A stretch of DNA of 22,609 nucleotides from a virus. The translations under genes and the position numbers were made by a program. Positions within the stretch are counted from its first letter, which is position 1. Every line of letters begins with the position of its first letter. The notes beneath the pieces are model-generated. The model saw only the letters and a list, made by a program, of their open reading frames with translations. It had not been told where the DNA came from and searched no databases. Below, piece by piece: positions 7,201 through 14,234 of this stretch. The stretch lies in the IMG/VR virus record IMGVR_UViG_3300017786_002286, positions 1 through 22,609 of that record; one strand, 5' to 3'.

Positions 7201-7731
7201 ATGTCAATTGCAGATACGAACCCAACTAATCCAAATTTTTTACATCCTAATAAGTTTATATTCTCCATGGCGAGAGCACCAAACTTACAATACTTTTGTC
7301 AATCAGCAACCGTGCCTGGTTTATCATTAGGTGAAACAGTATTCAATACACCATTTGTAGACCTGTTTGGGCCAGGTGAAAAACCAATCTATGACTTATT
7401 AAACATAACTTTCTTAATTGATGAAGATATGAAAGGTTGGCTAGAGATACATGATTGGCTTCGTGCTATGACTTTTCCAGAAAGTTATGAAGATTATAGA
7501 AGATTACCTAAATTAAACAAATTTGCCGATAGACCTAATTTTCCACAATTCTGCGATTGTTCAATGACTCTGTTTACCTCGGCAAACAATGCTAAATTTA
7601 GATTTTTATTCAAAGATGTTTTCCCAACAACCCTATCTACTTTTGTGGTAAACTCTGCCGATAGTCCAGATGAAATTTTGACCGCAGACGCCACGTTTAG
7701 ATTTGCCTATTATAATGTTGAAAAATTTTAA
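7201..7731 (+). CDS. gp3: Tail completion/sheath stabiliser gp3-like protein with tube fold
   Basis: 176 residues from ATG 7201, the length of T4 gp3. The frame stays open upstream to 7168, but that would place the start inside the terminator T-run. The residues FLHPNKFIFSM are needed for the fold, so the start cannot be much later. CQSATVPGLSLGETVF and LNITFLIDEDMKGWLEIHDW line up by eye with CRTAQLPGATLG and VTIINDEDFSVRNAMERW of gp19, so it belongs to the tail-tube fold group. In marine T4-like phages gp3 follows gp23, and gp3 caps the tail tube and sheath before head joining. An alternative is a second gp19-type protein. There is no Shine-Dalgarno sequence. Confidence 0.7.
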   Translation: MSIADTNPTNPNFLHPNKFIFSMARAPNLQYFCQSATVPGLSLGETVFNTPFVDLFGPGEKPIYDLLNITFLIDEDMKGWLEIHDWLRAMTFPESYEDYRRLPKLNKFADRPNFPQFCDCSMTLFTSANNAKFRFLFKDVFPTTLSTFVVNSADSPDEILTADATFRFAYYNVEKF

Positions 7732-7744
7732 AAATTAGTGTATA

Positions 7745-7758
7745 CTCCTAAGAGGAGG
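7745..7758 (+). promoter_or_regulatory. uvsY ribosome site AGGAGG in a small hairpin
   Basis: CTCCT (7745-7749), loop AAG, AGGAG (7753-7757), with the full AGAGGAGG ribosome site at 7751-7758 lying in the 3' arm. The strong site fixes the uvsY start at ATG 7765, six bases further on. The 5-bp stem could mask it until opened, giving translational control. Stability has not been computed. Confidence 0.5.
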
Positions 7759-7764
7759 AATATT

Positions 7765-8199
7765 ATGAACGCAGCTGAACAAGTATTACAAATGTGGGAA
7801 AAAGATAGTGAAATTGACCGAACAGAACCAGGCAAAGAACTTACCAATGTACCCAAACTACACAGCAAATATTTAGCTATACTTTCAAAGCATAGATTAT
7901 TGGCTAAGAGTGCCGATATAAAGTATGTGAAAATGAGAAGATTGAAATGGGAGTATTATACAGGTAAATTAGATGAAGAAGAATTAAAAGAGAGGGGCTG
8001 GGAACCATTTCCGTATGTACTCAAATCCGAGTTGAATACATACCTAGAGAGTGATGATGATTTAAATAAACTTGTAATTAGTAAGACAATGCACCAAGAA
8101 ATTGTTGAACTATGTACAGGTATTTTAAAAGAATTGAATAGTAGAACGTACCAACTTAGATCATTGATTGATTGGGAGAAGTTTATACAAGGTGTCTGA
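7765..8199 (+). CDS. uvsY: UvsY recombination mediator
   Basis: 144 residues from ATG 7765 (T4 UvsY is 137). The frame is open nine codons further up from a GTG, but the perfect AGGAGG six bases before 7765 decides the start. UvsY loads UvsX recombinase onto gp32-coated single-stranded DNA. Recognisable parts are the N-terminal LQMWEKDSEID, KLHSKYLAILSKHRLLAKSADI, the basic KYVKMRRLKWEYYTGKL segment (DNA binding) and the C-terminal helix SRTYQLRSLIDWEKF that in T4 drives hexamer formation. It is followed at once by uvsW, overlapping by eight bases, as in T4-like phages. Confidence 0.95.
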   Translation: MNAAEQVLQMWEKDSEIDRTEPGKELTNVPKLHSKYLAILSKHRLLAKSADIKYVKMRRLKWEYYTGKLDEEELKERGWEPFPYVLKSELNTYLESDDDLNKLVISKTMHQEIVELCTGILKELNSRTYQLRSLIDWEKFIQGV

Positions 8200-9691
8200 T
8201 ATTATATTACATAAATTAAATGAAGCGTATTTACAAGTGGAGTGTGAAGACCATTATGCGGTGGAACTATCTAATTATTTTACTTTTTTCGTTCCTGGTT
8301 ATCGTTTTATGCCGGCCTACAAGTCGAGATTATGGGATGGAAAAATCCGCTTATTCAACTCAAGATACAAAACAATATATGCAGGTCTAGTACCATACAT
8401 AAAAAAATTTTGTAATGAACGAGAATATAAGCTTGATATATCTCCAGATGTTAACATAACACATTCAATAAGTCTAGTTGAGGCAGTTGAGTTCATAAAA
8501 ACACTAGATTTGCCTTTTGAACCTAGAGATTATCAATTACAATCATTTGTTCAATGTATTCGTAACAAAAAAAGATTGTTGTTATCACCTACTGCATCAG
8601 GCAAATCTCTTATCATTTATATGATAGTTAGATACTTGTTGAAGTTAGAATATCAAAAAGGTTTATTGATTGTACCAACAACATCTTTAGTAGAACAAAT
8701 GTATACAGATTTTCAATCATACGGCTTTGACTCTGATAAGTATTGTCACCGCCAGTATTCTGGTAAAGAAAAACATACAAATAACTTTTTAACAATTACA
8801 ACGTGGCAATCTGTTTATAAAAATGATAAAGAATACTTTGAACAGTTTGATTTTGTAATGGGTGATGAAGCACATCAATTTAAAGCTAAATCTTTAACTA
8901 CTATATTGTCGAGTTGTATTAACTCTAAATATAGGATAGGAACAACAGGTACTTTAGATGGTACTCAAACTCATAGATTAGTTTTAGAAGGACTCTTTGG
9001 ACCTGTTTATAAAGCCACATCAACAGCAGAACTTATAGAGAAAGGACAATTAGCAGGCTTTAAAATAAAATGTCTTATACTGAAATATGAAGAGCAGATA
9101 AGACAAGAAGCCAGAAGATGGAACTATAATCAAGAAATAGAATATATTGTTACTAATCAGGCAAGAAACAATTTTATTTCTAACTTAGCTTTATCTTTAG
9201 AGGGCAACACTTTAATACTCTTTCAATTTGTAGAAAAACATGGGAAAAAATTATATGAAACAATTGAGAATAAAACAAGAGGTAGGAAAGCTTTCTTCGT
9301 TTTTGGAGGAACAGATGCGGAAGTTAGAGAGTCTATTCGAGGAATCGTTGAACGAGAGAAAGATGCGATTATTGTGGCTAGCTATGGTACTTTCAGTACC
9401 GGTGTTAATATTACTAATCTTCATAACATAGTTTTTGCTTCGCCAACAAAATCAAGAATCAGAAATCTACAATCAATTGGGCGAGGCCTTAGAAAAGGAA
9501 ATAATAAAGAAACTGCTGTACTTTTCGATATTGTAGACGATTTTCGTGTAGGTAAATTTGCAAACTACACGATTAAACATTTCATAGAAAGGTGTAAAAT
9601 ATATGATGAGGAGAAATTCAATTATAAATTTTACAACATAGAGCTAACAAATGGAAAAACAGATAAAGATAATAAGGTTGCAATCGGGTGA
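8192..9691 (+). CDS. uvsW: UvsW RNA-DNA and DNA helicase
   Basis: 499 residues from GTG 8192 (T4 UvsW about 500), overlapping the uvsY stop. A TTG further up (8168) is less likely. This SF2 helicase unwinds R-loops and branched recombination intermediates and migrates forks. N-terminal DNA-binding region 1-105, then the Q-motif-like PRDYQLQSF (111-119), Walker A SPTASGKS (132-139), DEAH box (225-228), motif III GTTGT, and motif VI QSIGRGLRKG near residue 435. The C-terminal KIYDEEKFNY is also typical of UvsW. The last 41 bases overlap the Sm-like gene in another frame. Confidence 0.97.
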   Translation: MSDIILHKLNEAYLQVECEDHYAVELSNYFTFFVPGYRFMPAYKSRLWDGKIRLFNSRYKTIYAGLVPYIKKFCNEREYKLDISPDVNITHSISLVEAVEFIKTLDLPFEPRDYQLQSFVQCIRNKKRLLLSPTASGKSLIIYMIVRYLLKLEYQKGLLIVPTTSLVEQMYTDFQSYGFDSDKYCHRQYSGKEKHTNNFLTITTWQSVYKNDKEYFEQFDFVMGDEAHQFKAKSLTTILSSCINSKYRIGTTGTLDGTQTHRLVLEGLFGPVYKATSTAELIEKGQLAGFKIKCLILKYEEQIRQEARRWNYNQEIEYIVTNQARNNFISNLALSLEGNTLILFQFVEKHGKKLYETIENKTRGRKAFFVFGGTDAEVRESIRGIVEREKDAIIVASYGTFSTGVNITNLHNIVFASPTKSRIRNLQSIGRGLRKGNNKETAVLFDIVDDFRVGKFANYTIKHFIERCKIYDEEKFNYKFYNIELTNGKTDKDNKVAIG

Positions 9692-10043
9692 GGACATCAT
9701 TGCACTCTTTTCAGAAAATAAAAAAACTAAAAAGGTAACACTAGAAAACCCTATGCACGTTATCTTCAAAAGATTTAATTCAAAATCAGGACCAATGATG
9801 TATATGGTACCATGGTTACCAGTAGAGATGGTGGACGTAGATATGGCTACATTTGATTCATCTAATGTCTTAACTATACTTGTACCTAAAAAAGATATGT
9901 CTGAATACTATCAAGATTTAGTATTGAAAGCTCAAGATGATATAAGAGATGCCACAGAGAGTTTGTTTGAAGATGAGTGGGAAGAGATTGATGGAGGAGA
10001 TATAAATAAGCAGACAAGAAAGAAAAGTGATTTGTTACATTAA
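9651..10043 (+). CDS. Sm/LSm-like phage protein
   Basis: 130 residues. The N-terminal half KIIRLQSGEDIIALFSE...VTLENPMHVIF is the pattern of an Sm/LSm fold: a first strand, S-G-E/D turn, strand, and the n-P-x-x-(V/I) strand. Sm-like proteins of cyanophage origin are known from marine samples. A helical acidic tail follows (about 92-120) and ends basic. Sm folds usually form rings that bind RNA or act as protein scaffolds. Which applies here is unknown. ATG 9651 lies inside the 3' end of uvsW and has no clear ribosome site, so translation is probably coupled. A TATAAATA element lies within its 3' end. Confidence 0.65.
   Translation: MEKQIKIIRLQSGEDIIALFSENKKTKKVTLENPMHVIFKRFNSKSGPMMYMVPWLPVEMVDVDMATFDSSNVLTILVPKKDMSEYYQDLVLKAQDDIRDATESLFEDEWEEIDGGDINKQTRKKSDLLH
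10001..10008 (+). promoter_or_regulatory. Candidate late promoter for the sugar cassette
   Basis: Exact TATAAATA inside the last codons of the Sm-like gene. A start near 10014 would give a leader of about 43 nt with TTAGGAAATT before ATG 10057. In AT-rich DNA a few exact octamers per strand are expected by chance over this length. I saw three on the + strand, two of them just before gene starts. Moderate support. Confidence 0.45.
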
Positions 10044-10056
10044 AGATTAGGAAATT

Positions 10057-11556
10057 ATGAATAAAGTATGTTTTGTGATACCATCTATTGGTAAAAAGGC
10101 GTATCAAGATTTAGCGAAAACACATTCGGCAATAGAACCACCTACATGGGCTTTATTGTTAGCTAATGCTGTACGCAAAAAAAATTATGAACCCATATTA
10201 CTAGACTATGAGGCTGATTATAAACCAGACGAAGAAGCTGCTGATGAAATAGAATCATATAAACCAAAATTAGTTGTATTTGTTTTATATGGACAAAATC
10301 CAAATTCAGGCACTACAATGATGATTGGTGCCTCGACACTTGCAAGACAACTCAAACTAAGTCACCCAAATTTAAAAACTGCTTTTATAGGTTCACACAC
10401 TTCAGCTTTACCAAATGAGGTTGCATCACAGGACTACTGTGACTTTGCATTTATTAATGAAGGTGTTTATGGTTTACTATCACTATTAGAAACAAATTTA
10501 GAAAATGACTTAGACAAAGTACCAGGTATGTGGTATAATGACCGTGGTTTAATAAAACCAACAGAACGTGGTGAGATAGTAAAGACAAAAGATTTAGATG
10601 AAGTAATGCCTGGCTATGCTTGGGATTTAATTGACTTAAAAAAATACAGAGCACATTTTTGGCACTCAAATTTTTCACATGAAAATAGAACACCATTTGC
10701 AGCCTTATACACTTCTTTAGGTTGTTCTTTTGGTTGTAACTTCTGTATGATTAATATTGTAAACAGAACATCACATGATTATGATATAACATCAGTTGAC
10801 TCAAAAGGTATGAGATTCTGGAGTCCAGAACTTATACTTAATGAATTAGAATATCTTTATGACCAAGGTGTAAGAACTTGTAGAATTACAGATGAGATGT
10901 TTTTTCTAAACAAAAAATATTATGTACCAATACTAGAAGGCTGTGTTGCAAGAGGTATGAAGTTTAATTTCTGGGCATATGCAAGAGTTGACTCTGTAAG
11001 AAAAGACCAACTTGAACTTTTTAAAAAGGCAGGTGTCAATTGGCTGTGTCTTGGTATAGAAGCAGGTAATCAACAAGTTAGATTAGAGATTGATAAGGGT
11101 AGATTTAAACAAGTAAATATTCGTGATGTAGTAAAGAATATAAAAGATGCCGGTATAAACATTCTTGGTAATTATATGTTTGGTTTTCCAGAAGAGAACT
11201 ATGATAATATGCAAGAAACTTTAGATTTAGCTCTTGAGTTAAATACAGAACACGCAAACTTTTATGCAGCTATGGCTTTGCCAGGTAGTCCTTTACATTT
11301 ATATGCTAGACAACAAAAGTGGGATATACCTAAAAGATATGAAGAGTATGCTTTTTTATCTTATGACTGTAAACCATTGCGTACTAAACATTTAACTGGT
11401 GCAGAAGTTTTAAAGTTTAGAGATGAAGCATGGCACAAATACTTTACTCATAAACCTTTTTTAGATTTAGTAGAGAAGAAGTTTGGTGTAGAATCAAAAA
11501 ACAATGTGATTGAAATGGAAAAAATTAAATTAAAAAGAAAGATACTTGGAGATTGA
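10057..11556 (+). CDS. B12-binding radical SAM enzyme
   Basis: 499 residues. An N-terminal Rossmann-like cobalamin-binding domain (about 1-150: KVCFVIPSIG, LLANAVRKKNYEPILLDYEAD, FIGSHTSALPNE, FAFINEGVYGLLSLL) is joined to a radical SAM domain. The 4Fe-4S cluster cysteines are in CSFGCNFC (C223, C227, C230). Downstream radical SAM strands include CRITDEMFFLNKKYY, FWAYARVDSV, LCLGIEAGNQQVR and YMFGFPEENYDNM. The classic B12 motif D-x-H-x-x-G is not obvious, as in many members. The class performs methylations, rearrangements and ring chemistry on unactivated carbons, and the substrate is unknown. As first gene of the sugar cassette it could modify a sugar or lipid-linked product. TTAGGAAATT precedes the start. 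Confidence 0.85.
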   Translation: MNKVCFVIPSIGKKAYQDLAKTHSAIEPPTWALLLANAVRKKNYEPILLDYEADYKPDEEAADEIESYKPKLVVFVLYGQNPNSGTTMMIGASTLARQLKLSHPNLKTAFIGSHTSALPNEVASQDYCDFAFINEGVYGLLSLLETNLENDLDKVPGMWYNDRGLIKPTERGEIVKTKDLDEVMPGYAWDLIDLKKYRAHFWHSNFSHENRTPFAALYTSLGCSFGCNFCMINIVNRTSHDYDITSVDSKGMRFWSPELILNELEYLYDQGVRTCRITDEMFFLNKKYYVPILEGCVARGMKFNFWAYARVDSVRKDQLELFKKAGVNWLCLGIEAGNQQVRLEIDKGRFKQVNIRDVVKNIKDAGINILGNYMFGFPEENYDNMQETLDLALELNTEHANFYAAMALPGSPLHLYARQQKWDIPKRYEEYAFLSYDCKPLRTKHLTGAEVLKFRDEAWHKYFTHKPFLDLVEKKFGVESKNNVIEMEKIKLKRKILGD

Positions 11557-11557
11557 T

Positions 11558-12352
11558 ATGAATGATAGTGAATTACAAAATTTAGCCCATGAATACAGAA
11601 AAGAATTATTTGAAAAATTTGTAGAAGTAGGTCAAGGCCATCCAGGTTCTACTTTCTCTATGGTAGAGATTGCGACCACATTATATCATGGTGGTTATGT
11701 AAGGCCAGAATTTGATAAGGTTCTAATCAGTAAAGGTCATGCAACAGTTACACTTTACCCAATACTTACTAAGTTAGGAATTATTCCACAAAAAGAGTGG
11801 GATAATTGGGGTTCAACTGAATCATGTTTAAGAGTTTTTGGTAACATATCAATACCAGGTATTGACGTTACCTCTGGTTCATTAGGTCATGGTGTTGGTG
11901 TAGGTCTTGGTATGTCATTCGCTTGTAGGAATAGAGAATATTGGACTAAAAATGTTTATGTTGTAATTAGTGAAGGTGAACTATACGAAGGTTCTACATG
12001 GGAAGCTTTGTTATTTGCCTCACATCATAAGCCAAAAAATCTTACAATCTTTATTGACATCAATAATTTAATTATATTAGGTGAAACAAAAGATTGTGTT
12101 AGTTTAGAACCAATCAAAGATAAATTAGAAGGTTTTGGTTTTGACATACATGACGTTGATGGTCATAATGTCGGTCAATTAAGAAATGCTTTAGATAAAA
12201 AATCAGATACTACAAAGATAATTTTATCAAGAACCGTGAAAGGTAAAGGTTTCTCTCTCATGGAGAATAAACCTCATTGGCATTACATGAATAAAATGAG
12301 TGAAGAAGAAATTGAACAATGTCGTAAGGAGATTAATAATGTATCAGCGTGA
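11558..12352 (+). CDS. Transketolase, N-terminal TPP-binding subunit
   Basis: 264 residues from ATG 11558, with TTGGAG as ribosome site. A TTG four codons earlier is in frame but lies within that site. It corresponds to the pyrophosphate domain of a split transketolase. Seen: GHPGSTFSMVEI (27-38), LISKGHATVTLYP (56-68), SGSLGHGVGVGLGMSFA (106-122), and the TPP/Mg motif SEGELYEG...IDINN (138-170). The usual GDG is SEG here: E139 replaces the metal-binding Asp, with N169 at the normal 30-residue distance. It should move two-carbon ketol units between sugars together with the next gene, which overlaps by 14 bases. Free-standing pairs often occur in surface-sugar clusters. Confidence 0.88.
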   Translation: MNDSELQNLAHEYRKELFEKFVEVGQGHPGSTFSMVEIATTLYHGGYVRPEFDKVLISKGHATVTLYPILTKLGIIPQKEWDNWGSTESCLRVFGNISIPGIDVTSGSLGHGVGVGLGMSFACRNREYWTKNVYVVISEGELYEGSTWEALLFASHHKPKNLTIFIDINNLIILGETKDCVSLEPIKDKLEGFGFDIHDVDGHNVGQLRNALDKKSDTTKIILSRTVKGKGFSLMENKPHWHYMNKMSEEEIEQCRKEINNVSA

Positions 12353-13259
12353 CGCCTTTATAGAAAGAATAAAAGAAAATTTAAAGTTTGATAAAAGCAT
12401 TTATTTTCTAAGTGCCGATTTTGGTGCGCCAGCTTTAGATGATTTAAGAAAAGATTACCCAGATAATTTCATACATTGTGGTATATCAGAACAAGCCATG
12501 ATAGACGTAGCTGTAGGTCTGGCACTTGAAGGTAAAAAAGTATTTTGTTATGCTATGGCACCTTTTCTATCAATGAGAGCCTTAGAACAAATTAAATGTG
12601 GACCTGGTATTATGAATCTACCAATATGTCTTATATCAGTTGGTGTAGGTATAGGATATTGTGATTCAGGACCTACACATTATGTTACAGAAGAATATGC
12701 TTGTTTAAGGTCAATAGTAGGTTCTAATATCTACACAGCTTCAGATGCTATTACAGCAAATAATATCGCAAAAAGATTATTAGACTATCCAGAATTTTCA
12801 TATGTTAGATTAGATAGAGATGAACTACCTGACATATATGATGAACGTGATACACATACTGGTCAAGTAAGAGATGTCTTTGTTCACAACCCTAGAGAGA
12901 AAGATTTTAAACTTCTAATCTCTCATGGTAAAATGGCTCATGTCTGCAAACAAATTTCAGATTCAAGTAGTAATTTTGCCTTTGCAGATATTCTAAAATC
13001 AAAGCCATTTCCTGTTGACATAGAACTTACAGAACAGATAACAAAGTGTGATGGTATCGTTGTGGTTGATGAACAAACACCATCAGGTGCATTATCATCA
13101 GCAGTTTGGGAATGGACAAGTAAGAATGGTTTATTTCCTAAAATTAAATCTGTTACTTTACCAGAAACATATGTTTTTGAAAATGGTGGTAGAGAATATT
13201 TACTAAATAAAAACGATTTATCTAAAGAAAATATTATATTACAATCTCAAAGGTTTTAA
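12339..13259 (+). CDS. Transketolase, C-terminal subunit (pyrimidine-binding + C domain)
   Basis: 306 residues from ATG 12339, preceded by TAAGGAG. The frame is open further upstream. FIHCGISEQAMIDVAVGLALEG carries the conserved glutamate (E51) that activates the thiamine aminopyrimidine ring. YAMAPFLSMRALEQIK and the GIGYCDSGPTHYVTEEYACLRSI loop complete the Pyr domain. The last about 110 residues (from KLLISHGKMAHVC) match the transketolase C-terminal domain, with VVDEQTPSGALSSAV. Together with the previous gene it rebuilds one transketolase. Possible roles are supplying sedoheptulose 7-phosphate or attaching a two-carbon branch to a keto sugar. The stop is directly followed by the kinase ATG. 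Confidence 0.88.
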   Translation: MYQRDAFIERIKENLKFDKSIYFLSADFGAPALDDLRKDYPDNFIHCGISEQAMIDVAVGLALEGKKVFCYAMAPFLSMRALEQIKCGPGIMNLPICLISVGVGIGYCDSGPTHYVTEEYACLRSIVGSNIYTASDAITANNIAKRLLDYPEFSYVRLDRDELPDIYDERDTHTGQVRDVFVHNPREKDFKLLISHGKMAHVCKQISDSSSNFAFADILKSKPFPVDIELTEQITKCDGIVVVDEQTPSGALSSAVWEWTSKNGLFPKIKSVTLPETYVFENGGREYLLNKNDLSKENIILQSQRF

Positions 13260-14234
13260 ATGATTATATCAAAAACACCATACCGCCTCTCTTTGTTTGG
13301 CGGTGGTACTGACTATCCGGAATGGTACTCTTCAAATAAATCTCACATTATTACAGCTGCAATAGATAATCATTGTTATCTAAGTGTGAAGTATTTACCT
13401 AACTATTTTAGTTATAAACATAGAATTGCATATTCAAGAATAGAAATGGTAAATGATATAGATGATATTGACCACCCATCTGTGAGAAATATTTTAAAGT
13501 ATATGAATATAGAAGAGGGTTTATCAATCACCCATGATGGTGAGATACCAGCAAACTCTGGTGTCGGTTCTAGTTCATCTTTTACAGTAGGTTTAATTAA
13601 CGCCTTGTTTCGATTAAAAGGCATACAACTATCAAAAAAAGATTTAGCTCAAAAGGCAATTTATGTTGAACAGTTTTTAAATGGCGAATCTGTTGGCATA
13701 CAAGACCAGATAGCAGCTGCATATGGTGGTTTAAATAAAATCACGGCTGGATTTGGTAGAGATTGGGAAGTAGAACCTGTTAATGTATCTGATGAATTTA
13801 TAAAACAATTAGAAAATCATATACTCTTAGGTTTTACTGGTAAAAGTAGATTTTCAGGTATACAAGCCAGAAAACAAATAGAAAATTTTGAAAAAAATAA
13901 AATTATTCTTGAAGATATTATAGGTATTACTAAAATAGCAATAGACAGAATAGAAAGAGAAGATTCTATTGAAAAAATTGCAGATATGATTAAGGCTACA
14001 TGGTCATTCAAAAAAAATCTTACTGATGATTTAACAAATGAAAAATTAGATAATATCATACATTATTCAGAACTAAATGGTTCATTAGGTGGCAAACTAA
14101 TGGGTGCAGGTGGCGGTGGTTTCTTTATGTTTGTTGTGCCACCAGAAAAACAAGAGAACTTTAAAAAAGAAATGAAAAATATTAAAGTGTGGGTACCTTT
14201 TAAATTGAATACAAAAGGAAGTGAAATTATATGA
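13260..14234 (+). CDS. GHMP sugar kinase, D-glycero-D-manno-heptose 7-phosphate kinase-like
   Basis: 324 residues. GHMP motifs: PYRLSLFGGGTDYPEW (7-22), the ATP-binding loop PANSGVGSSSS (97-107), VGIQDQIAAAYGG (145-157), and the C-terminal KLMGAGGGGFFMF. The GGGTDYPEW start is typical of HddA-type kinases, which phosphorylate C1 of heptose 7-phosphate on the way to GDP-heptose, and of related fucose/galactose-type kinases. The exact sugar cannot be told from sequence. The start directly abuts the transketolase stop, and the stop overlaps the next gene by ATGA (14231-14234). Its position supports an activated-sugar pathway. No matching isomerase, phosphatase or nucleotidyltransferase is in the window. 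Confidence 0.85.
   Translation: MIISKTPYRLSLFGGGTDYPEWYSSNKSHIITAAIDNHCYLSVKYLPNYFSYKHRIAYSRIEMVNDIDDIDHPSVRNILKYMNIEEGLSITHDGEIPANSGVGSSSSFTVGLINALFRLKGIQLSKKDLAQKAIYVEQFLNGESVGIQDQIAAAYGGLNKITAGFGRDWEVEPVNVSDEFIKQLENHILLGFTGKSRFSGIQARKQIENFEKNKIILEDIIGITKIAIDRIEREDSIEKIADMIKATWSFKKNLTDDLTNEKLDNIIHYSELNGSLGGKLMGAGGGGFFMFVVPPEKQENFKKEMKNIKVWVPFKLNTKGSEII

Noticed and set aside
7711-7716. TATAAT, possible sigma70 -10 box before uvsY.
   Set aside because: It is inside the gp3-like coding region and no -35 or MotA-type box is found at the right distance.
7741-7746. TATACT as a -10 box for uvsY.
   Set aside because: Transcription would start inside the ribosome site and destroy it.
8923-8937. 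CTCTAAATATAGGAT is identical to 666-680 before gp20 (15-base perfect repeat).
   Set aside because: It lies in the middle of uvsW coding sequence in frame, and about one such match is expected by chance in an AT-rich window of this size.
13817-14059. Minus-strand hydrophobic frame resembling a membrane protein.
   Set aside because: It mirrors the sugar kinase codons. AT-rich charged genes give Ile/Leu/Ser-rich antisense frames. All true genes here are on the + strand.
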